Shown: one piece after another, positions 56,272 through 64,000 of the stretch
How the letters are laid out: each line of letters starts with the position of its first letter
Position numbering within the stretch: the first letter of the stretch is position 1
Source of the DNA: Paenibacillus sophorae
GTDB lineage: Bacteria; Bacillota; Bacilli; Paenibacillales; Paenibacillaceae
Assembly: GCF_018966525.1 (NCBI RefSeq)
Contig: NZ_CP076607.1
Span: 2,418,001-2,482,000 of the forward strand
DNA: 64,000 nt
Direction: 5' to 3'
Position numbers and translations under genes: made by a program
Notes under the pieces: generated by a model
Seen by the model: the letters and a program-made list of their open reading frames with translations, nothing else
What the model was told of the DNA's origin: nothing
Databases searched by the model: none

Positions 56272-56954
56272 GGATGTTGTCCTTCTGTCCACATGTAACC
56301 CAGTCCGTAGACCGTTTTAATATATCTCGGTGAAGAAAGCTCGTCCTCCAGTTTGGCCCGAAGCCGTTTGATTGCCACCGTCAATGCATTTTCATCTACA
56401 AATTCAGCATCCTGGGACCACGTTTTATCTATTAACTGCTCTCTGGTCAAAATGTTACCCGCGTTAGCAATCAAAACTTTCAATAGTTTTTGCTCGGTTT
56501 TGCTGAGGATCAAAGGGCAGCCATGTTTGTAGTACTCCATTTTGCCAAAATTAAAAAAAAATGGACCTATCGCTGCCGTATCTTCCCTGTACGGATCGGT
56601 CCGTCTCAGAACGGCCATCACCCTGGCCCGCAGCACCATCAGGCTGAACGGCTTGGTGATATAATCGTCGCCACCCAGCGCAAAGCCGGTCACAATGTCG
56701 GACTCCATATCGTTGGAGGTGAGGAAAATAACAGGCACCTGCGACGTTCTGCGGAGTTCCTCGCAGAAATCCAGCCCGCTGCCGTCCGGCAGGTTGATGT
56801 CCAGAATAATGAGATCGATTTTATAAGAGGTAATCATCTGCTTGGCCGTAGCTAAATCGTAAGCCTGATTGATGGTTAGATCATTCTGGGAAAGGGTGAG
56901 CGCAATTCCTTTGTTTAAGCTGCGGTCATCTTCGACGATTAATAAGGTTTTCAT
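56268..56954 (-). CDS. OmpR-family response regulator
   Basis: A 228-aa protein with a receiver domain (EDDRSLNKG acidic pocket, phospho-acceptor Asp in LIILDINLPDG, switch residues FLTSND, lysine in TKPFS) and a C-terminal winged helix (LTREQLIDKTWSQ, ALTVAIKRLRAKLE, IKTVYGLGYMW). It is the first gene of the regulator-kinase-ATPase-permease array; the ABC genes are its likely target. It is divergent from the NfeD-flotillin pair across 230 bp. Confidence 0.95.
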   Translation of the reverse strand: MKTLLIVEDDRSLNKGIALTLSQNDLTINQAYDLATAKQMITSYKIDLIILDINLPDGSGLDFCEELRRTSQVPVIFLTSNDMESDIVTGFALGGDDYITKPFSLMVLRARVMAVLRRTDPYREDTAAIGPFFFNFGKMEYYKHGCPLILSKTEQKLLKVLIANAGNILTREQLIDKTWSQDAEFVDENALTVAIKRLRAKLEDELSSPRYIKTVYGLGYMWTEGQHP

Positions 56955-57185
56955 GGTGAGCCTCCTTTTTGGGAAACGGATGAGTGGGTATCCTGTAAAA
57001 ATGGTGTAAATATTAGGGATTATAATTTAGCCTTCTTAAGAAAATCAATAACGGTGGTCTCACAAGACATTTTCCTGTTCAATGATAGCATGTACAACAA
57101 CATCATACTGGGTAATTTTTGAAACCAAACGGCCTTTAATCACGTTTATTCTAGTAAGGATTAGCCTGGGCGGGAGGAGAAGGAT

Positions 57186-57701
57186 ATGCACACACTGTAC
57201 TTAAGCTGTCTGGCGCTGGGAATATTGTTTGCCATCATCAGCTTGCTGGCAGGTGATTTGATCGGGCATGCGCTTGGGGGAATGCTGGACTTTTTGTCCT
57301 TCGATTTGCTCAGCCCCTCGGTTTTGGCCGGAGGAATAACCGTTTTTGGCGGAGCGGGGATTCTGCTGACCAGGTACAGCGGGCTTGCGGACGGGGCCGT
57401 TCTCGTCCTGTCTCTTCTGATATCCGCCTTTATGAGCGTGCTGCTGTATATGGGGTTTGTGAAGCCGATGGACAGAAGCGAAGTGTCCACCGGCTTCTCC
57501 ATGAGCGAGCTTCCCGGCAAAATAGGCGAAATCAGCGTTCCCGTTCCCGCGCAGGGCTTCGGCGAGGTTATGGTGAAATTCGGCCCCGCGAATACCCTGC
57601 ATACGGCTGCAAGCTTTGACCGCCGCCCGCTGTCTGCCGGAACCAAAGTGGTTGTCGTGGAGGTCAGCGAAGGCGTCGCGCTCGTATCCGAACTAGAATA
57701 A
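57186..57701 (+). CDS. yuaF: NfeD-family membrane protein (YuaF-like)
   Basis: A 171-aa protein with three or four TM helices (about 3-25, 46-66, 70-92) and a C-terminal OB-fold-like domain (IGEISVPVPAQGFGEVMVKF, GTKVVVVEVSEGVALV). In Bacillus the same gene precedes flotillin and YuaF partners FloT in membrane microdomains. A GGGAGGAGAAGG ribosome site lies upstream. The flotillin gene follows after 20 bp. Confidence 0.88.
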   Translation: MHTLYLSCLALGILFAIISLLAGDLIGHALGGMLDFLSFDLLSPSVLAGGITVFGGAGILLTRYSGLADGAVLVLSLLISAFMSVLLYMGFVKPMDRSEVSTGFSMSELPGKIGEISVPVPAQGFGEVMVKFGPANTLHTAASFDRRPLSAGTKVVVVEVSEGVALVSELE

Positions 57702-57721
57702 CGAAGAGGAGAGGATTTGTA

Positions 57722-59266
57722 TTGTTTGGTTTGCCTGATTTTTTATTGATTCCTGTGGTAGTCATTGCTGTCTTGATTGTTCTAGGCCTGGCCTTCTGGG
57801 CGCGTTACAGAACGGTCGGTCCGGACGAAGCGATGATCGTGACCGGCTCCTTTCTGGGCAGCAACCATATTTCCGATGACGGCTCCGGCAGGAAAATTAA
57901 GATTGTGCGCGGCGGAGGGGCTTTTATTTTACCGGTGTTCCAAAAGGCCGAATTCATGTCGCTGCTGTCCCATAAGCTCGATGTAACGACCCCGGAGGTC
58001 TATACGGAGCAGGGGGTTCCCGTAATCGCAGACGGCGTGGCCATCATCAAAGTGGGCAGTTCGGTGGAAGATGTCGCAACGGCGGCCGAGCAGTTTATGG
58101 GCAAGCCGATTGAATCGCTGAAGGCGGAGGCGCAGGAGGTACTCGAAGGTCACTTGCGCGCCATTCTGGGAACGATGACGGTGGAGGAAGTATATAGAAA
58201 CCGCGACCGGTTCGCCCAGGAGGTGCAGGGCGTTGCGGCGCGCGATCTGAAGAAAATGGGACTCCAGATCGTTTCATTCACCATCAAGGATGTGCGGGAC
58301 AAGCACGGCTATCTGGAAGCGCTCGGCAAGCCGCGGATCGCCACCGTCAAGCGGGATGCGGAAATCGCCGAGGCCGAGGCGCTGCGCGATGCGAGAATCA
58401 AGAAGGCTATCGCCGAGGAGCAGGGGCAGAAAGCCGAACTGATGCGTGACACGAACATCGCGGAAGCATCGCGCGACAATCAACTGCAGATCGCCGCGTT
58501 TAAGCGGGATCAGGACACGGCCAAGGCAGACGCCGACCAGGCTTACCACATCCAGGAAGCCCGCGCCAAGCAGACGGCGGTGGAGGAGCAGATGAAGGTC
58601 GAGCTCGTCCGCAAGATGCGGGAAATTGATCTGCAGGAGAAGGAAATCCAGATCCGCGAGAAACAGTATGATGCGGAAGTGAAGAAGAAAGCCGAAGCGG
58701 ACCGCTATGCGGTGGAGCAGGCGGCGGAAGCCGAGAAGGCGCGGAAGATGCGGGAAGCCGATGCGCTGCAGTACAGCATCGAGACGCAGGCCAAGGCGAC
58801 CGCGGAACAGAAGCGGCTCGAAGGCCAGGCTGTCGCGGACGCCGAGCGCGCCAAAGGTACGGCGGATGCCGAGGTTATCCGTCTGCGCGGTCTGGCCGAA
58901 GCGGAAGCGAAGGAGAAGCTGGCGGAGGCGTTCCAGAAATTCGGTGAGGCGGCTGTGCTGGACATTATCGTTAAGATGCTGCCAGAGCTGGCCGGCCGCA
59001 TTGCGCAGCCGCTGTCGTCCATTGATAAACTGACGGTGGTCGATACGGGGAATGGCGAGGGCGCGGCCCGTGTCAGCAATTATGTAACCGGGCTTATGGC
59101 GACGGCGCCGGAAATGCTGAAGAGCGTCTCGGGCATTGATGTGGAAGGGCTGATCAAGGGGCTGACGAAGACCGGTGCGCAACCCTCCGGAGGAGCGCCG
59201 GCAGCTATCCCCGAGCAGGCTGTCTCTGTACAGGCCGCGCCTACCCCAGTGAAACCGCAAGAGTAG
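57722..59266 (+). CDS. floT: Flotillin-like membrane scaffold protein
   Basis: A 514-aa protein started at TTG 57722 (GAGGAGAGG seven bases upstream). It has an N-terminal hydrophobic segment (about 2-24), then an SPFH/band-7 domain (about 30-200, with LGTMTVEEVYRNRDRFAQEV) and a long charged coiled coil rich in Ala/Glu/Lys (about 205-400). The C-terminal part contains LDIIVKMLPELAGRIAQPL. It forms oligomeric rafts that organise membrane fluidity and signalling complexes. The proline/alanine tail is typical. A terminator follows. The partner NfeD gene precedes it. Confidence 0.95.
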   Translation: MFGLPDFLLIPVVVIAVLIVLGLAFWARYRTVGPDEAMIVTGSFLGSNHISDDGSGRKIKIVRGGGAFILPVFQKAEFMSLLSHKLDVTTPEVYTEQGVPVIADGVAIIKVGSSVEDVATAAEQFMGKPIESLKAEAQEVLEGHLRAILGTMTVEEVYRNRDRFAQEVQGVAARDLKKMGLQIVSFTIKDVRDKHGYLEALGKPRIATVKRDAEIAEAEALRDARIKKAIAEEQGQKAELMRDTNIAEASRDNQLQIAAFKRDQDTAKADADQAYHIQEARAKQTAVEEQMKVELVRKMREIDLQEKEIQIREKQYDAEVKKKAEADRYAVEQAAEAEKARKMREADALQYSIETQAKATAEQKRLEGQAVADAERAKGTADAEVIRLRGLAEAEAKEKLAEAFQKFGEAAVLDIIVKMLPELAGRIAQPLSSIDKLTVVDTGNGEGAARVSNYVTGLMATAPEMLKSVSGIDVEGLIKGLTKTGAQPSGGAPAAIPEQAVSVQAAPTPVKPQE

Positions 59267-59293
59267 CCGGCAGCAATTTCATATATTTCATAT

Positions 59294-59345
59294 CAGAGCT
59301 GTTCCGCAAGGTCCGCGTTGGATCTTGCCGGAACAGCTCTTTTTA
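59294..59345 (+). terminator. Terminator after floT
   Basis: AGAGCTGTTCCG pairs with CGGAACAGCTCT, and an inner CAAG/CTTG stem extends it; five T follow. It may also serve the convergent AraC gene. Confidence 0.85.
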
Positions 59346-59393
59346 CTGAATATACGAATTCACAAATAGTAGTTCTATAGCACAGACTTCGAC

Positions 59394-60224
59394 TCAGAAC
59401 AGCAGCTGGCCCGAGGATTGCTGAATGTATTTTTTAGGCGTAACGGCGCTGAATTCCTTGAACTCCTTAATAAAATGATTTTGATCGAAATATCCGAGTT
59501 CAAGAATGCGTCCGAACGTCTTCTCTTTGCTCGGATCTTCCAGAGCTTTCAGCACATGCTGAAACCGGATAATGCGGCTGAACAGCTTTGGCGAGACTCC
59601 GACATACCGCTCGAAGGTTTTGTGCATGTACCTTGTGGAGTATCCCGTTTCCGCGGAAAGCTCGCCGATTTGCACCGTTCCCTGGCTGGCAAGGATTTTA
59701 TCCGTTAAATATTGAACCAGATTCGGGACTTCCAGCTGTTCGCGGTAATACTGGCGGCAGAAGTTCTCAAAAGCGTGAATACGATCCTTGAAAGTGAGCT
59801 GAGAAGCAATCATTTCAAGCAGCTCGGCTGCATGAGGCAGTACGTTCTGAACGGGAATTTCGTTTTCGGTGAACTCGCTGACCGGGAATTTGAGAAATTG
59901 CTCCGCATAACCCGGCAGAAACCGGATCGTAAAATAATCGCAATCGGATCTGACGAATATCCCCTGTCGTCTTCGGACGATACTTCCGCATATATTTCCG
60001 GAGGGTCTGTTCGGGTAGCAGCAGATGACGATATCTACGCAGCCGTCTGGCAGGACGAATATTCGGTTGATATTCAAGGCATCGAGATGATATCCATAAT
60101 ACTGAATGCCTCCGCTCAAAAAGGAAGGGACCGGCTCAATAAATTCCGTGTAAGTGGACAGCGACTTCTCGAAGGAAGGCTGACGTGGCCGGTACTTCAA
60201 ATTGCGTCGTTCGGTCAAGCTCAT
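59394..60224 (-). CDS. AraC-family regulator with DUF6597-like N-terminal domain
   Basis: A 276-aa protein. The N-terminal part contains LPDGCVDIVICC and FTIRFLPGYAEQFL, the pattern of the DUF6597 sensor found in many AraC regulators. The C-terminal HTH pair includes VQIGELSAETGYSTRYMHKTF and FGRILELGYFDQNHFIKEFKEF. It is divergent from the first glutathionyl-hydroquinone-reductase-like gene across 200 bp, so it is the likely regulator of that set. The effector is unknown. Confidence 0.88.
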   Translation of the reverse strand: MSLTERRNLKYRPRQPSFEKSLSTYTEFIEPVPSFLSGGIQYYGYHLDALNINRIFVLPDGCVDIVICCYPNRPSGNICGSIVRRRQGIFVRSDCDYFTIRFLPGYAEQFLKFPVSEFTENEIPVQNVLPHAAELLEMIASQLTFKDRIHAFENFCRQYYREQLEVPNLVQYLTDKILASQGTVQIGELSAETGYSTRYMHKTFERYVGVSPKLFSRIIRFQHVLKALEDPSKEKTFGRILELGYFDQNHFIKEFKEFSAVTPKKYIQQSSGQLLF

Positions 60225-60424
60225 GGATAATTCACCACTTTCAACATTAATCCGACTTTTTCAATAAGATAAATTTAATTAAATCGCTTTGTTTATTTGT
60301 TGTCAATAATCTATTTTTCGGCAACAATCGCCTCCTTGTTCTGATTTTTACTATAATTTTGCCAATAAGCCTAATACAATCTAGTAAAACATATGAGTTT
60401 ACTTGGTATTAAGGGGAGGTTTAT

Positions 60425-61381
60425 ATGACAAAGGTCCAGAGTACAGCATCCGAATTTACGCGTGAGATCGGCGGCGGCGGTAATTTTATTCGTCAGACCA
60501 ATCGTTTTGTCACACCTTTCGGCGATGGTCCGGACAAGCTTCCGGTTGAGACCGGCCGCTACCGCCTGTTATGGGCTCCAATTTGCCCCTGGGCACATCG
60601 CGCCATTATCGTCAGAAAGCTGTTGGGGCTTGAAGAAGCAATTAGCGTAGGAACCGCCAATCCGGTTCGGACGGAACAAGGATGGGAATTCTCGCTGGAC
60701 GAGGGAGGGGTGGACCCGGTACTTGGAATCCGCTACCTGCCTGATATTTATAAAGAGACAGACCCTGACTATCAGGGCCGCGCAACCGTTCCGACGGTAG
60801 TCGATATTAAGACACGGAAAGTCGTTAACAACGATTATTTCAGACTGACCAATGATCTGGAAACCGCCTGGTCGGCTTTGCATAAGGAAGGAGCCCCGGA
60901 TTTATATCCAGAGAAGCTTCGCGGGGAGATCGACGCTTTAAACGATATTCTTTTTCACGAGGTAAACAATGGCGTATACAAAGCGGGCTTCGCCCGTACG
61001 CAGGAAGCTTATGAACAGGCCTACGACACTTTGTTCGCCCGGCTGGATGAGCTGGAGAAGCGGCTGGCTTCAAGCCGGTACCTGTTTGGCAGCTTTATCA
61101 CGGACTCTGATGTTCGGCTGTATGTTACGCTTGCCCGGTTTGATATTGCCTATTATTCCGTCTTTCGGACGAACCGGAACCGGCTTGTCGACTTTCCTCA
61201 TTTATGGGGCTATGCCCGCGACTTATATCAGACTCCCGGTTTTGGGGATACGACGGATTTTGAGGCGATCAAGCGAGGCTACCATCTGGGGGATATATCA
61301 AACAATCCTTATCTGCTGCTGCCGAAAGGCCCAGATTTATCCGTATGGTTAACCCCTCATAATCGCGAGCAGTTGGCATAA
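60425..61381 (+). CDS. Glutathionyl-hydroquinone reductase-like protein, copy 1
   Basis: A 318-aa protein of the xi-class GST family (YqjG/PcpF/ECM4). The catalytic cysteine is in CPWAHRAIIVRKLLG (near residue 58). Family blocks follow: SLDEGGVDPVLGIRY, VNNDYFRLTND, NNGVYKAGFARTQEAYE, DSDVRLYVTLARFD and DLYQTPGFGDTTDF. The enzymes reduce thiol-conjugated hydroquinones. Most Firmicutes make bacillithiol and not glutathione, so the thiol used here is uncertain. GGGGAGG precedes the ATG. First of three paralogues. Confidence 0.92.
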   Translation: MTKVQSTASEFTREIGGGGNFIRQTNRFVTPFGDGPDKLPVETGRYRLLWAPICPWAHRAIIVRKLLGLEEAISVGTANPVRTEQGWEFSLDEGGVDPVLGIRYLPDIYKETDPDYQGRATVPTVVDIKTRKVVNNDYFRLTNDLETAWSALHKEGAPDLYPEKLRGEIDALNDILFHEVNNGVYKAGFARTQEAYEQAYDTLFARLDELEKRLASSRYLFGSFITDSDVRLYVTLARFDIAYYSVFRTNRNRLVDFPHLWGYARDLYQTPGFGDTTDFEAIKRGYHLGDISNNPYLLLPKGPDLSVWLTPHNREQLA

Positions 61382-61401
61382 AAGGAAAGGCTGGGAAACG
61401 G

Positions 61402-61824
61402 ATGAACTACAACATTCAAAATCATTGTCTGAATACGGATTGGGAGAGGGTTGCCGGACTGATAGCCCATTTTGGAATATCGGAGGCTCCTCCCGAGACC
61501 CATAAGAAAGCTTTTGAACACAGCTATGCCGTTACTTTTGTCTATGATCAGGAGCGCTTGATCGGGTTCGGACGGGCTGTCTCGGATGGTGTTTCACAGG
61601 CGGTTCTGTATAACATCGTTGTGGACCCCGATTATCACGGGAATGGGCTGGGACGTAAGATCATCGAGGATTTATTGAAGGCTGTCGGACACTGCGACGT
61701 TATTTTGTATACCCATCCCGACAAAGTGAGCTTCTATACCCATCTTGGCTTCCGGAGAATGAGAACCGGCATGGCGCTGTATCTGGAGGAGGGCAAGAAA
61801 GAGGAAATGGAGTTTATCGAGTAG
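61402..61824 (+). CDS. GNAT-family N-acetyltransferase
   Basis: A 140-aa protein with the acetyl-CoA motif VVDPDYHGNGLGRKIIEDLL and the downstream FYTHLGFRRMRTGMALYL, typical of small GNAT enzymes acting on amines or aminoglycoside-like molecules. It starts 20 bp after copy 1 and is followed after 41 bp by copy 2, so it is embedded in the operon. The substrate is unknown. Confidence 0.9.
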   Translation: MNYNIQNHCLNTDWERVAGLIAHFGISEAPPETHKKAFEHSYAVTFVYDQERLIGFGRAVSDGVSQAVLYNIVVDPDYHGNGLGRKIIEDLLKAVGHCDVILYTHPDKVSFYTHLGFRRMRTGMALYLEEGKKEEMEFIE

Positions 61825-61865
61825 AGAGTCTTGGGAAAGGTGGCTTTAAAAAAGGAGGCTATTAA

Positions 61866-62837
61866 ATGAACGCGATCAGTAAGCATCCGGTATTCGCAAA
61901 TGAGCTGCGCGCCGACGGTTCTTTTGTCCCTCAATCGAATCTGTTCACCGTCCCTTTCGGCTATGGTCCCGGCGAACACCGGCCGGAAGCGGGGCGCTAT
62001 CGATTGCTCTGGATGAAGGCATGTCCATACGCCCACCGGGCGGTCATTGTCCGTAAGCTGCTCGGTCTGGATAAGGTGATCAGTCTCGGCACGGCAAGTC
62101 ATTTCCGTACGGAGTACGGGTGGGAATTTTCATTGGACGAGGGCGGCGTCGATCCGGTGCTGGGCATCCGCTACATTAAGGAAATTTACGACCGGGCCGA
62201 TCCGCATTATAAAGGCCGTCCTACGGTCCCTATTGTGGTTGATATCATCACCGGACAAGGTGCCAACAGCGACTATTTCAGACTCACCAATTATCTTGAA
62301 ACGGTCTGGTCGGATTTTCACATGGAAGGGGCGCCGGATCTGTATCCGGAGGAATCGCGCGGAGATATCGACGCTTTGAACGATGTGATTTTCAGGGATG
62401 TCAACAGCGGAGTGTACAAAGCGGGCTTTGCCCATTCCCAGGAAGCCTACGAGCGGGCCTATGATACGCTGTTTGCCCGTCTGGACGAGCTGGAACGGCA
62501 TCTTCAGACCAACCGTTACCTCTTCGGCAATCGGCTTACGGACTCGGATGTGCGTTTGTATACTACACTCGCCCGGTTCGACGCCGCTTATTATTCTGTA
62601 TTCAATACGAATCGGAACCGTCTCATCGATTTCCCGAACTTATGGGGCTATGCCCGCGATTTGTACCAAACTCCGGGTTTTGGGGACACGACGGATTTTG
62701 CCGCGATCCGGAACAGCTATCACGCTTCGCCGCATCTCAGGGGATTCGCTGGCAACCCCAGCGGTATTTACCCCAAAGGACCGGATGATCGTCTCTGGAA
62801 TACCCCGCACGGGCGGGAAAAATTAAGCAAAGGGTGA
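61866..62837 (+). CDS. Glutathionyl-hydroquinone reductase-like protein, copy 2
   Basis: A 323-aa paralogue of the genes on both sides. The active-site block reads CPYAHRAVIVRKLLG, with Tyr in place of the Trp of copies 1 and 3. A second change is QGANSDYFRLTN where the others have VNNDYFRLTN. The rest of the family pattern is intact (SLDEGGVDPVLGIRY, DLYQTPGFGDTTDF). The ribosome site AAAGGAGG is strong. The active-site change may alter the substrate. Confidence 0.92.
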   Translation: MNAISKHPVFANELRADGSFVPQSNLFTVPFGYGPGEHRPEAGRYRLLWMKACPYAHRAVIVRKLLGLDKVISLGTASHFRTEYGWEFSLDEGGVDPVLGIRYIKEIYDRADPHYKGRPTVPIVVDIITGQGANSDYFRLTNYLETVWSDFHMEGAPDLYPEESRGDIDALNDVIFRDVNSGVYKAGFAHSQEAYERAYDTLFARLDELERHLQTNRYLFGNRLTDSDVRLYTTLARFDAAYYSVFNTNRNRLIDFPNLWGYARDLYQTPGFGDTTDFAAIRNSYHASPHLRGFAGNPSGIYPKGPDDRLWNTPHGREKLSKG

Positions 62838-62842
62838 ATACG

Positions 62843-63817
62843 ATGACGAAACAGGTGAAAGAGAATCCGGCAGAAATCGTGCGTGACGGTTCCTTTATCC
62901 GGCAGCAGAACCGATTTACCAGCGTTTTCGGCGAAGGTCCGGGAGAGCTTGCAGTTCAGGCCGGACGCTACCGGCTGATCTGGTCCGCCGCTTGTCCCTG
63001 GGCGCATCGCGCAGTAATCGTTCGCCGGCTTCTCGGACTGGAGGACGCCATCGGTCTTGGCACTGTGGACCCGATTCGTCCGAATCTGCCGCATACGGAT
63101 TGGGCTTTTACGCTGGATGAGGGCGGCGTCGATCCCGTACTTGGCATCCGCTATTTGAGCGAAGCCTACTTGAAGGCCGATCCCGGCTACACGGGACGTC
63201 CCACCGTTCCGGCTATTGTGGAGATTGAATCGGGGAAAGTGGTCAACAACGATTACTTCCGGTTGACGAATCATTTGGAGACGACGTGGGCACCGCTGCA
63301 TAAGGAAGAAGCGCCGAATCTGTATCCCGAGCATTTGCGCGGGGAAATCGATACGCTGAACGATACGATCTTCCACGAAGTGAACAATGGCGTATACAAG
63401 GCTGGCTTTGCCCGCTCGCAGGAAGCGTATGAAAAAGCCTACACCGCCCTGTTTCACCGTCTTGATGAACTGGAGAAGCATCTCTCCACGCAGCGTTACC
63501 TGTTCGGGGATGCCCTAACGGATTCGGATGTACGGCTGTATACGACCCTGGTCCGGTTTGACGCCGCCTACTATACCGCATTCCGCTGCAACCGTCAGCG
63601 GCTTGCCGATTACGCGCATTTGTGGGCGTATGCAAGAGATTTGTATCAGACTCCCGGGTTCGGGGATACGACCGATTTTGAAGCGATCAAGAAGCACTAC
63701 CATCTGTCCGCTCTTATCGCTGCTGAAGGGTCCAATCCCTACCGGATTTTGCCCAAAGGCCCGGACTTATCAGTATGGAACGAGCCGCATGGCCGCGGAC
63801 AGGGAAAGGAGTCCTGA
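62843..63817 (+). CDS. Glutathionyl-hydroquinone reductase-like protein, copy 3
   Basis: A 324-aa paralogue started at ATG 62843, with AAAGGG eight bases upstream; a GTG at 62834 overlapping the copy 2 stop is less likely. It keeps the catalytic CPWAHRAVIVRRLLG. A short insertion (RPNLPHTDW) precedes the LDEGGVDPVLGIRY block. VNNDYFRLTNHLE and DLYQTPGFGDTTDF are as in copy 1. It is followed within 3 bp by the dehydrogenase gene, so all belong to one transcription unit. Confidence 0.92.
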   Translation: MTKQVKENPAEIVRDGSFIRQQNRFTSVFGEGPGELAVQAGRYRLIWSAACPWAHRAVIVRRLLGLEDAIGLGTVDPIRPNLPHTDWAFTLDEGGVDPVLGIRYLSEAYLKADPGYTGRPTVPAIVEIESGKVVNNDYFRLTNHLETTWAPLHKEEAPNLYPEHLRGEIDTLNDTIFHEVNNGVYKAGFARSQEAYEKAYTALFHRLDELEKHLSTQRYLFGDALTDSDVRLYTTLVRFDAAYYTAFRCNRQRLADYAHLWAYARDLYQTPGFGDTTDFEAIKKHYHLSALIAAEGSNPYRILPKGPDLSVWNEPHGRGQGKES

Positions 63818-63819
63818 AG

Positions 63820-64000
63820 GTGATAACTTTAAAGGCTCCTTACGTATATATGAATGAATCGGGAGCATTGGCGAAGGCGGGAGCTCTTGTCGCAGAACTG
63901 GGACAGAAGGCGTACCTGATTGGCGGCGACACCGCTCTGCGCAGAGTACAAGGCCCGCTGCTTGCCAGCTTGCATTCGGCCGGAATAGAAACCGTTACGG
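63820..64000 (+). CDS. Glycerol-dehydrogenase-like iron-containing dehydrogenase (cut by the right edge)
   Basis: GTG 63820 has AAAGGAG eight bases upstream. The first 60 residues are visible: ITLKAPYVYMNESGALAKAG, then KAYLIGGDTALRRV. This is the N-terminal Rossmann part of GldA-like family III dehydrogenases, where YxxGxGAL and the IGG strand are usual. The metal-binding half is outside the window. It starts 2 bp after the copy 3 stop, so it is co-transcribed with the hydroquinone-reductase set. Glycerol or a related polyol or ketone is a guess by family. Confidence 0.75.
   Translation, partial: MITLKAPYVYMNESGALAKAGALVAELGQKAYLIGGDTALRRVQGPLLASLHSAGIETVT

Noticed and set aside
1..64000. 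CRISPR arrays, insertion sequences, prophage and rRNA genes
   Set aside because: No regularly spaced repeats, transposase or phage genes, or rRNA sequences were seen on either strand.

Overview
The window looks like a chromosomal segment of an endospore-forming, Paenibacillus-type Firmicute. The grounds are moderate-to-high GC coding with strong GGAGG ribosome sites, a T-box leader before alaS, the alaS-ireB-ruvX-DUF1292-mltG-U32 peptidase order known from Bacillus and relatives, a GerW/YtfJ-type spore protein, a YtvI-type membrane protein and a class B PBP. No phage, IS element or CRISPR array was seen.

Layout. (1) 1-2.6 kb: a P-type-ATPase-like protein cut by the left edge, a small PacL-like membrane protein, a glycine-zipper protein and a GerW-family protein. 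(2) 2.8-20.5 kb: a four-gene, one-strand biosynthetic operon. It holds a 2020-aa NRPS (ACP-ACP-C-carrier-A-C-SDR), an MFS exporter, a 3049-aa PKS (FAAL-ACP-KS-AT-KR-ACP-KS-degenerate AT) and a membrane-anchored nitroreductase-like protein. (3) 20.6-21.7 kb: an AT-rich caspase-like protease gene and a tRNA-Pro(CGG), both on the minus strand. (4) 21.9-31.2 kb: an atypical SDR, then alaS with its T-box, ireB, ruvX, two DUF1292 genes, mltG and two U32-family tRNA hydroxylation genes. (5) 31.3-38.3 kb: an MCP with a sigma-D-like promoter, a class B PBP, a convergent YtvI homologue and a polysaccharide deacetylase. (6) 38.5-51.7 kb: central metabolism, with a GH1 glycosidase, ilvD, a hydrolase, a HAD phosphatase, a sirtuin, an aldo/keto reductase, an AraC regulator divergent from galKET, and a butanol-dehydrogenase-type ADH. 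(7) 51.9-59.3 kb: a response regulator/kinase/ABC transporter array, divergent from an NfeD-flotillin pair. (8) 59.4-64 kb: an AraC regulator divergent from a run of three paralogous glutathionyl-hydroquinone-reductase-like genes with a GNAT gene, then the start of a glycerol-dehydrogenase-like gene cut by the right edge.

The most distinctive system is the 2.8-20.5 kb cluster. The PKS protein ends in a complete KS followed by an AT that has lost its GHSxG nucleophile, and it has no ACP after it. The NRPS protein begins with two nearly identical ACPs. The simplest reading is a module split between the two proteins, with the PKS acting first. A fatty acid would be activated by the FAAL, extended once with ketoreduction, extended again without an in-cis reductase, and coupled to serine (A-domain code read as DIWHISLIDK). 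There is no thioesterase; the NRPS ends in a C-like domain and an intact SDR domain. The product is not known to me; a beta-keto acyl-serine or a compound derived from it is an inference.
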